Virus record (IMG/VR): IMGVR_UViG_3300024518_004310
Location: 1-27,026 of that record
Length of the DNA stretch: 27,026 nt
Strand: one strand, 5' to 3'
Origin: a virus
The translations under genes were made by a program, and so were the position numbers. The notes beneath the pieces are model-generated. The model was not told the origin of the DNA, did not search any database, and saw only the letters and a program-made list of their open reading frames with translations. Below are positions 16,232-24,100 of this stretch, piece by piece. Position 1 is the first letter of the stretch; each line of letters begins with the position of its first letter.

Positions 16232-16701
16232 GTTTTTTTATCGTCCATGTTTGAAAAGAAAAGCATTGATGAATTACATTGTTTTAACCATTTATTTATT
16301 AGAACTGAACCCCATTTTTTATAAAAATTAATATCTAATAAATGTTGTCCTAATACACGTGCAGTCTTTTTATTAATATTGTTAAATACTTTTTCATTTA
16401 TCATTGCACATATTAATGCATCTAATGCACTATCACTCATAGTTTTAATTACATTATTATAACTACCCATATTACCTTTAACATGAAGAGGATATTTAAT
16501 GACTATACTGTTGGCAAGACACTCTTGTCCTTTTACAGTTAGCATTAATTCATCTTTAGTGTTAGGTTTATATTGGATTAAATATAATTTCATTAAACTA
16601 TCAACTTGGTTATTCCAATTCTCATGTAATTCATCATCTCTACCTGTTCTAATTAATAAAAGACAGGCTTGTTGCAAATCTGTTAATTTATAATTATTCA
16701 T
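16204..16701 (-). CDS. hypothetical protein with winged-helix-like N-terminus
   Basis: 165 residues. The first 60 look like a winged helix: LTDLQQACLLLIRTG, a recognition-like helix with SLMKLYLIQY, then a wing DELMLTVKGQECL resembling the 'LTekGrelL' wing of MarR/PadR-type domains. The remainder is helical and Asn/Lys-rich. The ATG overlaps the exonuclease stop as ATGA. It may bind DNA or RNA, perhaps as a regulator, but the match is by pattern only. It is co-transcribed with the exonuclease and polymerase. Confidence 0.68.
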   Translation of the reverse strand: MNNYKLTDLQQACLLLIRTGRDDELHENWNNQVDSLMKLYLIQYKPNTKDELMLTVKGQECLANSIVIKYPLHVKGNMGSYNNVIKTMSDSALDALICAMINEKVFNNINKKTARVLGQHLLDINFYKKWGSVLINKWLKQCNSSMLFFSNMDDKKTWRKMKEKK

Positions 16702-17426
16702 TTTATTAGTTTAGTTAATTCCGGTGATAATATTAATCTATTATTATTAGTCATCCACTTTAGATATCTATTTTCATTTTTGATTAATTCATCAATAGTT
16801 TTACCTGTATGTTTACCGGTTTTCATTTTAAAATTAGGATTTGAAATAGTAGAACCTCTTAAGTCTTCATAAGTTAATATATAATCCCTCCAAGGTAAAC
16901 CAAATTTCTCCATTTCATCAAGTATTTCAACACATGCTAAAACATCGTATTTTGCCTTGTGAGCATCTAATGTCTTACCTGTTATAAGTTTATATACATT
17001 CTCTAAAGAACGGCTAGGAATCTTATTTAAATCCTCTTCTTCTATTACATTCTTTATAATATAGAATACATCAACAAATTTAATATTTTTTATATCAAAA
17101 TTGACATTATTACGCTGATATAATGATATCAATAATGGAACATCATATCTACATATATTATATCCACCAACATATTCACTTAAAGAAAAAGTTTCTTTAA
17201 CAGATGTTGATATATCTTTAAATGTTGGCTTATCCTTAATATGTTTTTTATATATACCATGTACTTCAGAAGCTTCTTTTGGTATATCTATTTCTGGATT
17301 AATTAAAGTGTCTATTTCACGTTTTAATTTATAATTAATGGCATATATTGACACTAATCCAATAGTATTAATATTTAACCCTGTAGTTTCTAAATCAAAC
17401 CATGTTATATTATGTTTCTTTTTCAT
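16698..17426 (-). CDS. DnaQ-like 3'-5' exonuclease with ExoX C-terminal domain
   Basis: 242 residues of the DEDDh type. Motif I is WFDLETTG (D11, E13), motif II is GGYNICRYDVPLL (D95) and motif III is DAHKAKYDVLACVEIL (H156, D161). The conserved EVHGI (54-58) supports the DnaQ/epsilon group. Residues 204-226 (GKHTGKTIDEL then YLKWM) match the small C-terminal domain of exodeoxyribonuclease X-like enzymes. It would trim 3' ends of single-stranded or mismatched DNA. The polymerase here has its own exonuclease, so this enzyme more likely serves repair, recombination or degradation. It lies directly after the preceding gene without a gap and overlaps the next as ATGA. Confidence 0.87.
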   Translation of the reverse strand: MKKKHNITWFDLETTGLNINTIGLVSIYAINYKLKREIDTLINPEIDIPKEASEVHGIYKKHIKDKPTFKDISTSVKETFSLSEYVGGYNICRYDVPLLISLYQRNNVNFDIKNIKFVDVFYIIKNVIEEEDLNKIPSRSLENVYKLITGKTLDAHKAKYDVLACVEILDEMEKFGLPWRDYILTYEDLRGSTISNPNFKMKTGKHTGKTIDELIKNENRYLKWMTNNNRLILSPELTKLIK

Positions 17427-18104
17427 TTATCTTATATTAAATTCTTTATTATTATAATTTTTTGCTGGTATTTTAACCATAATGTTATTATTATCTAAAT
17501 ATAAATCAGCATTGCCAAACCCACTAATAAAACTATCACATACTTCTAAGTTAGTAATATTTTTATTAAAAGCTTCATCTTGAATATCATATTTAAATAA
17601 TTCATTTCTTACATACTTGTAAGCAGTTGCTAAACTTTTAAATCTATAAATTCTACTTGTCATATCAGGATCAGTACTTCCTTGAAAACTATAACATACT
17701 GTATCCCCTATTTCAGTACCATCATCTTTTATATACTTACAGTTTAAAAATTTAACTTCATTGTCTTCATTTGCAATTACATGACCTTGATGTCCATTTA
17801 AAAATGTTTTATCCTCTTTTAATAATAATCTCAACTCATAAACACAATGTTGTTTTTTTCTAAATGTTTGCAATTGTGCTCTACTTGTTGTTTGTTCTTT
17901 TTTTAAAGATAATACATGCGTTGTATTACGTTTATCCCATATTAACTTTAGCTCTGTATTAAAATCAGGTTTAGCTCCAGGCTTTAGTGAACCTGGAACT
18001 ATCTGTAAATAATTTTCAAGAGTTAACCTAACATTAGCTTCATCGTAACCTTCAGCATAATATCTTTTTTCATTGTGTTGATACCTATAAATTTTCGGTC
18101 TCAT
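17427..18104 (-). CDS. hypothetical protein opening the polymerase unit
   Basis: 225 residues with mixed strands and helices and no recognised family. Visible segments are KIYRYQHNEKRYYAEGYDEANV, where residues change between aromatic and charged, LRLLLKEDKTFL, and YRFKSLATAYKYVRNELFKY. There is no signal peptide or membrane helix. The ATG is the first after hairpin 18131-18145, so it is probably the first gene of the unit. It is followed at once by the exonuclease gene. The function is unknown. Confidence 0.7.
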   Translation of the reverse strand: MRPKIYRYQHNEKRYYAEGYDEANVRLTLENYLQIVPGSLKPGAKPDFNTELKLIWDKRNTTHVLSLKKEQTTSRAQLQTFRKKQHCVYELRLLLKEDKTFLNGHQGHVIANEDNEVKFLNCKYIKDDGTEIGDTVCYSFQGSTDPDMTSRIYRFKSLATAYKYVRNELFKYDIQDEAFNKNITNLEVCDSFISGFGNADLYLDNNNIMVKIPAKNYNNKEFNIR

Positions 18105-18130
18105 ATCTATTAAAATGTTTAGTTAAAAAT

Positions 18131-18145
18131 AGCAGAATATCTGCT
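18131..18145 (-). terminator. short hairpin after the 463-residue gene
   Basis: A compact 6-bp stem AGCAGA / TCTGCT with a 3-nt loop. On the minus strand it is followed by ATTTTTAAC. It lies 42 nt past the stop of the 463-residue gene and before the polymerase unit. The stem is short, so termination may be leaky. Confidence 0.5.
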
Positions 18146-18187
18146 TTATACTTATTCAATTTGTATATTTTAACTAATGGTTTAATA

Positions 18188-19579
18188 TTAAAAAGCTAAG
18201 TCAAAAATACAAGTAGCATTCATAAATATATAAGAATTTCCTGAATGACCAAATTTTCCGTTTGATTTTTCATATAATTTTTCAGATACATTCCGATTTA
18301 TAAATGATGTTATATCATATTTTATTTGACGTTTACGTTCAGAATGTCTATTTAAAGCTAAAATTGTATCTTCAGGTAATTTTACATGCATGCTAAAATC
18401 TTTCACGTTAAAAATAATAACGTTTCTTTTATAGTATATTTTAATATAGCAAGATTTCCTAAAGAAATTAGCATTTGTATAAGCTTCATTGAATGCATCT
18501 ATTACTTTCTTATTGTTATCCAATAACTCCCATGTAAATTTAAAAGAAGGTTTAAATAAACTATTTATTAGTTTTTTATAACCGTTAATATTACAACATA
18601 AATTTCTTTTAAAATTTTTATTTATTTTTTCTCTTTTATCTTTTAAGCTATTAAATAAATATTTTTCTATTTTTTTAGGAGCTATTAACTTTGTTTTTTT
18701 ACTAGCATTAAATAAATCAACTATTTGATATACAGGCGTATAATTTTCTTTGTAAATACGTACGGAAGGGTATCTTGTCATGTAATAAAGAATTATAATT
18801 TCCTTTAAACTTAAATCTTTAAAATCTAAATTATTTTTTTTATTAAAAGTACTTCTATATACATTATTAGTAAAATTTGCTTTATTTGCAACCATTCTAT
18901 TAGAATACTTTAATACCTCATCAAAATCTTCCTTATAAAGAAAATGATGCAAAGAAATTAAATTATTTATTGAATATAATTTTCCTTTATTTTCAGGATC
19001 AATATGTTTTATTATAGCTTCAGGACTTTTAAAATTTTTAAATTTTGCTGGTAAATAAGTAAGGTTATCAAATTTTATAACTTCAGGATGCAATTCAGTA
19101 AGTAAACAATTGTCATATTTAAAATTATTATAAAATTTTAGAACTGTATTAATACTAAGTTTATATATGATATTATTTATAGTAGTATAACAACCTTTTT
19201 CAGTTAAAGAAAATAAATGATTTTTATGTTTAGTATATATTAATTTATGATCTTTATTATGTCTAAGTTCTAAAGAATTAACTTTAACTTGTACTTTATT
19301 AGTATCTTTCCAGTATTTTATTATTAATGTATTCTTACTGCATGGATTATTAAACCACCCACACTTATTACTAATTGATAAAAATTCAAATTCTTTATTT
19401 TTTAAAAATTGAGCAAGATTAATATACCAATATTTACTTTTCATTGAAATAAGTTCAACATAATAGTTATCGGTTTCATCTATTATAATATCATGTTCAT
19501 AATCATAATCTTTATAATATTTTTTAAAATTTTCCTTAATTAATTTTAATGTTTTTGGTATTTTATTTATTGTTTTCAT
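18188..19579 (-). CDS. large orphan protein linked to the DUF1874 gene
   Basis: 463 residues, strongly enriched in Lys, Asn, Ile, Phe and Tyr, with no recognised domain, signal peptide or membrane helix. Positive charge is spread along the protein. There are Cys in NKCGWFNNPCSKN (71-83) and in LCCNING, not arranged as a classic zinc finger. The N-terminal part mixes helices and short strands; the C-terminal part has strands (IKIYYKRNVIIFNVKDFSMHV). Its start overlaps the DUF1874 gene by 17 nt, so the two are co-translated. It is the biggest unexplained protein in the window and the last gene of the unit. It may be a counter-defence effector or a nucleic-acid-binding protein; nothing here proves it. 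Confidence 0.72.
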   Translation of the reverse strand: MKTINKIPKTLKLIKENFKKYYKDYDYEHDIIIDETDNYYVELISMKSKYWYINLAQFLKNKEFEFLSISNKCGWFNNPCSKNTLIIKYWKDTNKVQVKVNSLELRHNKDHKLIYTKHKNHLFSLTEKGCYTTINNIIYKLSINTVLKFYNNFKYDNCLLTELHPEVIKFDNLTYLPAKFKNFKSPEAIIKHIDPENKGKLYSINNLISLHHFLYKEDFDEVLKYSNRMVANKANFTNNVYRSTFNKKNNLDFKDLSLKEIIILYYMTRYPSVRIYKENYTPVYQIVDLFNASKKTKLIAPKKIEKYLFNSLKDKREKINKNFKRNLCCNINGYKKLINSLFKPSFKFTWELLDNNKKVIDAFNEAYTNANFFRKSCYIKIYYKRNVIIFNVKDFSMHVKLPEDTILALNRHSERKRQIKYDITSFINRNVSEKLYEKSNGKFGHSGNSYIFMNATCIFDLAF

Positions 19580-19928
19580 TATTAGTTTGTTTATATTCTG
19601 CTAGAAAATAAATATAATCATCATCAGTAGGTTCTGTATAACCTTTATTTTTAGGTTTAACTCTATAACTTAAAGTTAATCCTACAATAGTAGTATTATT
19701 ATTAATATAAGTTATATCTCTATTCACATTTACATCAATATCAGTTAATTCTTTAATTAATTTTCCAACTGATTCATAACCAATACTTGAATTAATTATT
19801 TTTGCATTTTTTATAATCTCAATAAATTGATTTTTTGAAATTGTTTTTTTGTTATATAATCCATCACTTGGCATATTAGCAGAATTTAATAATGTGATTT
19901 CATCATATTTGTTTTTCATATAGTTCAT
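19563..19928 (-). CDS. DUF1874 / AcrIII-1-like protein (ring-nuclease anti-CRISPR family)
   Basis: 121 residues covering one full family domain. Family hallmarks read in order: LLNSA (13-17), GLY (23-25), SSIGYES (47-53), LTDIDVNVNR (61-70), YRV (88-90) and a last strand YIYFLAEY (105-112). Characterised members (SIRV1 gp29, AcrIII-1) bind and cut cyclic tetra-adenylate, which shuts down type III CRISPR signalling. In those enzymes the catalytic His sits in 'SaIGHesT'; here the matching residue is Tyr51. So this copy may cut slowly, only bind the messenger, or use another residue. ATG starts exist at 19928 and 19919; both overlap the upstream gene. It sits in a hairpin-bounded four-gene unit. 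Confidence 0.75.
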   Translation of the reverse strand: MNYMKNKYDEITLLNSANMPSDGLYNKKTISKNQFIEIIKNAKIINSSIGYESVGKLIKELTDIDVNVNRDITYINNNTTIVGLTLSYRVKPKNKGYTEPTDDDYIYFLAEYKQTNNENNK

Positions 19929-20235
19929 GTAGTTTTTTCATAAAATCATCAGTATCTTTCTGGTGATTATCAACTTGTCCTTTTAATAGTTGTTCTGTTA
20001 ATAAATAATCATGTTCCTTTAAACGACTTAATTTTATAATATCAGTTTCATTTTTCTTATTAACAAATAATATATCTTTATTTTTAACTAATTCTTTCCA
20101 AGAATTTAATAAATCACCAATAGCTACTAATTCCACACCCGGTTTAATAAAAAAACAACCATCTACATAAATAATCCAATAATCATTTAATAAATTGGTT
20201 AAATTCTTCGATTCTTTTATTTTTTTCATTTTCAT
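19903..20235 (-). CDS. hypothetical protein of the DUF1874 unit
   Basis: About 110 residues. The longer reading starts at a TTG (20241); the ATG at 20235 is preferred, with another ATG at 20229. It overlaps the upstream gene by at least 47 nt and the DUF1874 gene by up to 26 nt, the tightest packing in the window. The N-terminal part holds strands (YWIIYVDGCFFIKPG), followed by charged helices and a C-terminal helix rich in Asp, His and Lys. It is soluble. No family recognised. The packing with the ring-nuclease-like gene suggests a joint role but does not define it. Confidence 0.62.
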   Translation of the reverse strand: MKMKKIKESKNLTNLLNDYWIIYVDGCFFIKPGVELVAIGDLLNSWKELVKNKDILFVNKKNETDIIKLSRLKEHDYLLTEQLLKGQVDNHQKDTDDFMKKLHELYEKQI

Positions 20236-20530
20236 TTTCAAATTCTTTAATTGTATTAAGCATTGATTTAACTAATTCTTTATTATCAGTTTCTATTAAT
20301 TGTGTAATTTTTTTAAATAAATTCTCATCATCTATATATATTATATCATCTTCATTTAATAATATTGCGTTTAACACTTCTAATCCTAGACAATATAAAT
20401 TTTTAGCTTTATTAGCAATAATCATTAATTCAATATAATAATTAGGAATTATTATTAAATCAGTTGCCCATGAATCAAAACCGCTGATATCAAGTATAAA
20501 TCCTTTATACTTATCTAATTTGTTTTTCAT
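20183..20530 (-). CDS. hypothetical protein opening the DUF1874 unit
   Basis: 115 residues, acidic, with an N-terminal strand/turn region (KGFILDISGFDSWATDLIII) and a helical C-terminus with many Glu and Asn (NTIKEFENENEKNKRIEEF). It is the first gene after hairpin 20546-20575 and has an ATG start. No recognised family, signal peptide or membrane helix. Small acidic phage proteins at the head of such units are often inhibitors of host systems, but that is only a general analogy. Confidence 0.65.
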   Translation of the reverse strand: MKNKLDKYKGFILDISGFDSWATDLIIIPNYYIELMIIANKAKNLYCLGLEVLNAILLNEDDIIYIDDENLFKKITQLIETDNKELVKSMLNTIKEFENENEKNKRIEEFNQFIK

Positions 20531-20545
20531 TTTATTTTATTTAAA

Positions 20546-20575
20546 ATAATGGGTAGAAATTAATCTACCCATTAT
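20546..20575 (-). terminator. hairpin after the MoxR gene
   Basis: Perfect 12-bp stem ATAATGGGTAGA / TCTACCCATTAT with a 6-nt loop. It lies 22 nt past the stop of the AAA+ ATPase gene and is followed on the minus strand by TTTAAATAAAATAAA. Its downstream arm ends 15 nt before the next start codon, so it could also influence translation of that gene. Confidence 0.68.
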
Positions 20576-20597
20576 AAAACAATTATGTGAATGCATT

Positions 20598-21830
20598 TTA
20601 CATTCTATTTAATAACAATTTACCGATTTCAGGATCAGCCATGATTCTTTTTAATTTTCCTTGAATTAATTCTTGAGCCATATTTAATCTAATATCATTA
20701 GGAATTGATTTGATATTAATATAAGCTTTAAGATTTTTCTCTTGTAATTTAGTTAATTTACCATTTAAGGTATCAGTACAATAAAAGATGATACGTGTAC
20801 TTAATACTGATAATACATCAACTCTTGGTGCAGCACCTTTAGAAAACTTTTCAATAAATCCTTTTTCAATTGTTTTTTCAAAGTCTTTAGCTTCAAGTAT
20901 TTCTTTAGGGCTTTTCAGTGTAGTAAGATTATCATTTATAAATGTTGTAAATACAACTGCAGCATTAGGATCAAGACTACCATTACTAAGAACCATTACC
21001 ATATCTATATTTTCTTTTAGATTTTTAATGTTTCTAATGTTATTGGCAAAATGTTCAATTGATCTTGGTGTAGTTAATTCCCCATCTCTTATTAATTCTG
21101 GATGAGATAATACAAAATTTACTACTCTTTCATCAATATTATTAGACAATGCCCATCTAGCCCAAGCTTTTTCTTCAAATTCCATTGAAATATGAGTCAT
21201 ACGAGTCATTTGAGCTCCATCTAATTCTGTTACTTGATAATCTCCACCTCCTGGATTAGCTGTTAACATAATACTCCATCCTTTAGGTAATTTCCAAGTA
21301 GCAAGTCCACCATTTTGCAATAAATCCATAATACCATTAATGATACGTTTACCTGCTCTATTGAAATCATCAATTACAAATATTCCTTTTTCAGGAGATC
21401 CTAAATCTACATTTGGAACCCATTGTGGAGCAGCTGTAATTGTTTGACTTGGACGTGAATTATCTTTAGACCAACCTGCATTAATATATGAATCAACATT
21501 ATCTTTATCAACTAACTTACTTTGATCATCTTTAATTACCCAAATACCTGTACTTGGCATACCTAATAAATCACCCATTTCCTCAAACTGCGCAGGAGAT
21601 ATTTTTTCAAATCCAATTCCTAAGTTTTCAGCAAGTTGTTCTGGTAGTGCTGTTTTACCAATACCATGTTTACCCCAAATACAAATGGGAACTTTTTTAC
21701 CTTGATCATTTCTTTCAACTGTTGTTAAGTTAGAATTATAAACATGTTCTAAAAAGAACATAATTCTATCTGCAGTTAATATTGTTCCGTGGTACTCGTA
21801 AGCGATTGATTTACCTTGTTTTTTTGACAT
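20598..21830 (-). CDS. MoxR-type AAA+ ATPase
   Basis: 410 residues. Walker A is GKHGIGKT (53-60), Walker B is GIFVIDDFNRAG (149-160, D154-D155), and the sensor-1 region is MLTANP (188-193). NRAG (157-160) and QMTRMTHISM (207-216, R210) match the MoxR/AAA_5 layout, including NPxxx and R-finger-like positions. MoxR ATPases act as metal-insertion or remodelling chaperones and typically work with a vWA protein encoded beside them. That partner is the gene just upstream here (32-nt gap). The C-terminal half is helical with no recognised domain. It is the last gene of a unit with its own hairpin. Confidence 0.85.
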   Translation of the reverse strand: MSKKQGKSIAYEYHGTILTADRIMFFLEHVYNSNLTTVERNDQGKKVPICIWGKHGIGKTALPEQLAENLGIGFEKISPAQFEEMGDLLGMPSTGIWVIKDDQSKLVDKDNVDSYINAGWSKDNSRPSQTITAAPQWVPNVDLGSPEKGIFVIDDFNRAGKRIINGIMDLLQNGGLATWKLPKGWSIMLTANPGGGDYQVTELDGAQMTRMTHISMEFEEKAWARWALSNNIDERVVNFVLSHPELIRDGELTTPRSIEHFANNIRNIKNLKENIDMVMVLSNGSLDPNAAVVFTTFINDNLTTLKSPKEILEAKDFEKTIEKGFIEKFSKGAAPRVDVLSVLSTRIIFYCTDTLNGKLTKLQEKNLKAYINIKSIPNDIRLNMAQELIQGKLKRIMADPEIGKLLLNRM

Positions 21831-21862
21831 TTTTTATTATTTTTATTGTTATTAAATTGTTA

Positions 21863-23326
21863 TTAAAAATTCATCTTAACCTTCATTCCTTGAAAATCAC
21901 TCATATCTTCAGCTTCTACTCCTTGATTCTTACTAATTATCCACATTAAAGGACATTTACATTTTGGTGGAGGCGGAGCTTCTCCATCAGTAAAATAAAT
22001 TACACAATCAGGATTATACTCCGTATTTGCGTAAATAATTGGTTCATCAAAGCTTGTACCACCTCTTCCTGATATTCTATCAGGTGGTGTACCAGTATAA
22101 TCCCATATATTACCAATGTTGTAATCACATTCTACTATTCTAATTTCGGCATCAGTTTTATATATGTGATGAATTTCACTAAAGAATTCAGCCAATGAAG
22201 CATTATCCACAGAACCTGAAGTATCAATTGCAACCATTATTTTTGATTCTTTTTTGATTTTATGTCCTGGAAAAGTACCATATCTTTTACTTCTTCTTTT
22301 CAATGTCGGTATAAGATACGTTTTTTCTCCATTTGCTGCAAATTTTCTTAATTGTCTTTTCCAATTTACACTTGGCTTTAATTTAGCAATTAATTCATCA
22401 ATATAGTCTAATAGTTCTCCTGGTAATTTACCTCTCCAACTATTTTTACAAGTACTTCTATCACATTTCTTAACAGTTTCTTGTACAGTATTGTCAACCC
22501 ACTTCTCAACAAATTCTTTTTTACCTTGCTTCAATTTGGAAAGTTTATCCCACGTTGAATGCATTTTTTGATTGTTTTCATTTTGTAAGAATTTAGCAAG
22601 ATTTTTTTGAGATTTATTCAATTTATCCCAATTTGGATTATTGTTTCCTTGTTGGTTATTTTGTTTTTCTTCCTGTTCTTCTTGTCCTTTCTGTTCTTCT
22701 TGACTCTGTTGGTCTTGTTGGCTGTCTCCTTCTGAACCTTGTTGCTGTCCTTCCGAACCTGCACCTGAACCACTATTAGACTGTTCTTGTTGCTTAGAAC
22801 CTTCTTTTAAAATATCTCTAATTTTTTGAGATTCTTTAATTAATTTATTATAATAATATTCAGATGTTTGGTGACAATCTTTTCCTCCTGCTTGAATATC
22901 AGTAAAGAAATCAGGAAAGTTTTTTAATAAACAAATTTCATCTTTCATTGGTAGTTGTTCTTCTTTAATACATTGATTAACTACTAAATCTACTGCAATA
23001 TTTGCTATTTGTTTATTACTAAATTTATTATATTGAAAAATGTGTTTAAATAAGATATGTAATATTTCATGCTTAACAATACCATATTTATAATTTTCTG
23101 CCTCTATTACATTACTAACATTTAATTTTTCATTCCAAAATGTTTTATTAACTAATAGAGATAATACATTGTTAGATGTTAAACTAATTGCTGCTGTTTG
23201 AACAGGATGTTCTCCGTCTACACATTCTCTAATCAAGTTAGAGAAAAAGTGACCGTAGAACGGTTCTTTTAAAATAAGTTGAATGGATGTTCTATCAACA
23301 TCCCTCAGTACTTCTTGTTGTGTCAT
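21863..23326 (-). CDS. HExxH metallopeptidase-like + vWA protein (DUF2201 type)
   Basis: 487 residues in three parts. Residues 1-170 resemble the DUF2201 N-terminal putative metallopeptidase domain, with the zinc motif HEILH at 86-90 (H86, E87, H90). Residues 178-230 are a low-complexity linker of Gln, Glu, Ser and Gly. Residues 360-480 form a von Willebrand A domain with a complete MIDAS: DTSGS (D368, S370, S372), T424 in GRGGTSF and D447 in FTDG. Such proteins pair with MoxR ATPases, which lies next here. The ATG is the only Met before residue 127, so the start is firm; it overlaps the small ORF upstream by 32 nt. The target is unknown. Four Cys in the 289-293 and 456-458 regions could bind metal. 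Confidence 0.85.
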   Translation of the reverse strand: MTQQEVLRDVDRTSIQLILKEPFYGHFFSNLIRECVDGEHPVQTAAISLTSNNVLSLLVNKTFWNEKLNVSNVIEAENYKYGIVKHEILHILFKHIFQYNKFSNKQIANIAVDLVVNQCIKEEQLPMKDEICLLKNFPDFFTDIQAGGKDCHQTSEYYYNKLIKESQKIRDILKEGSKQQEQSNSGSGAGSEGQQQGSEGDSQQDQQSQEEQKGQEEQEEKQNNQQGNNNPNWDKLNKSQKNLAKFLQNENNQKMHSTWDKLSKLKQGKKEFVEKWVDNTVQETVKKCDRSTCKNSWRGKLPGELLDYIDELIAKLKPSVNWKRQLRKFAANGEKTYLIPTLKRRSKRYGTFPGHKIKKESKIMVAIDTSGSVDNASLAEFFSEIHHIYKTDAEIRIVECDYNIGNIWDYTGTPPDRISGRGGTSFDEPIIYANTEYNPDCVIYFTDGEAPPPPKCKCPLMWIISKNQGVEAEDMSDFQGMKVKMNF

Positions 23327-23492
23327 AATTTTTTATTTTTATATTAAGTTTTATTTTTTCATTAATTTTTAATATTCTAATATACTTAGAATTAAACTTT
23401 ATTAATGGCTCTATTCTATTTGATGCTGTGTTATACTGTAAATCTTTATTTTTATCACATAAATAAAATGGAGGTAGGAAAAATTGAGTCAT
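23295..23492 (-). CDS. possible small protein between LRR and vWA genes
   Basis: 65 residues, with its ATG overlapping the leucine-rich-repeat gene's stop as ATGA and its end overlapping the vWA gene by 32 nt. This tight fit favours a real gene, since otherwise about 160 nt would be non-coding in a very compact genome. The sequence is basic, with many Lys and Ile (KINEKIKLNIKIKNY), and has one N-terminal Cys and a C-terminal Cys. There is no signal peptide. No homologue is recognised. It might instead be a leader region with a chance frame, so confidence is moderate. Confidence 0.45.
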   Translation of the reverse strand: MTQFFLPPFYLCDKNKDLQYNTASNRIEPLIKFNSKYIRILKINEKIKLNIKIKNYDTTRSTEGC

Positions 23493-24049
23493 ACTATTTT
23501 TTTATTATTTAATATTATTCTTTTTTTTTTACTTCCTTGATTAGGGTCATATGTTACAAAACATTCTGGTAATTCATTTGAAAATTTTAATATTTCTTCT
23601 TCTGAAATATTATTTCCATCTATATGTAAATAGTCAAGTTTTTTTAATTTAAATAAAACTTTTGGGAACTTTGTAAAATTATTAGAACATATATTTAATT
23701 TACGTAAAGATTGTAAATTTTCAAATGAATCCGGTAATTCTGTTAATTCATTGTAAGGAATAGATAAATTTTCTAAATTTTTTAAAATTCCAATATTATT
23801 AGGTAATTTTTTAATTTTAACACCACCTAAACTGAGATGTTTTTTTGAAGTCAAATGTTTTATTTCTTCTTTTATAAAATGTTTCATTCCATAACGAAAT
23901 CTTATATTTGAAGTTTTTTCTCCAATAAAATCAATAAGTTCTTTAAATTCTTTCATTGCAATTTTTTCAGTATCTTTACTAATAGTAAATGCTAATTCAA
24001 TATTAACCGGATTACATGAAAATAATAGTTTTTTTATTTTTTCTTCCAT
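23489..24049 (-). CDS. leucine-rich-repeat protein
   Basis: 186 residues. About three to four leucine-rich repeats run from residue 70 to 150: HLSLGGVKIKKLP, LENLSIPYNELTELPDSF, LRKLNICSNNFTKFP and LDYLHIDGNNISEEEI. Each has the LxxLxxxxNxLxxLP core. The N-terminus (LLFSCNPVNIELAFTISK, 8-25) contains the LL-NxELA helical motif found also in two other proteins here. LRRs bind proteins, so a target-recognition role next to the vWA/MoxR pair is attractive but inferred. A run of ten A residues (minus strand, 23521-23530) near the 3' end could slip and alter the last 14 residues. Confidence 0.8.
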   Translation of the reverse strand: MEEKIKKLLFSCNPVNIELAFTISKDTEKIAMKEFKELIDFIGEKTSNIRFRYGMKHFIKEEIKHLTSKKHLSLGGVKIKKLPNNIGILKNLENLSIPYNELTELPDSFENLQSLRKLNICSNNFTKFPKVLFKLKKLDYLHIDGNNISEEEILKFSNELPECFVTYDPNQGSKKKRIILNNKKIV

Positions 24050-24069
24050 TTATTTAATTTTAAACAAAA

Positions 24070-24097
24070 AAATAGCTGATATTTCTATCAGCTATTT
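24070..24097 (-). terminator. strong hairpin-U terminator after the glucosaminidase gene
   Basis: Perfect 12-bp stem AAATAGCTGATA / TATCAGCTATTT with a 4-nt loop, directly followed on the minus strand by seven T in a row counting into the arm end (TTTTTTTG). It lies 3 nt after the glucosaminidase stop. This is the clearest rho-independent terminator of the window. Confidence 0.85.
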
Positions 24098-24100
24098 AAT

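Noticed and set aside
16698-17426. The DnaQ-like gene as a proofreading subunit of the polymerase.
   Set aside because: The family B polymerase has its own complete exonuclease motifs, so a separate proofreader is not needed; the ExoX-type tail points to another role.
20598-23326. Reading the MoxR/vWA pair as CobS/CobT cobalt chelatase feeding the B12-dependent reductase.
   Set aside because: The vWA protein has an HExxH N-terminal domain of DUF2201 type, not the CobT layout, and no other cobalamin gene is present; the link is tempting but unsupported.
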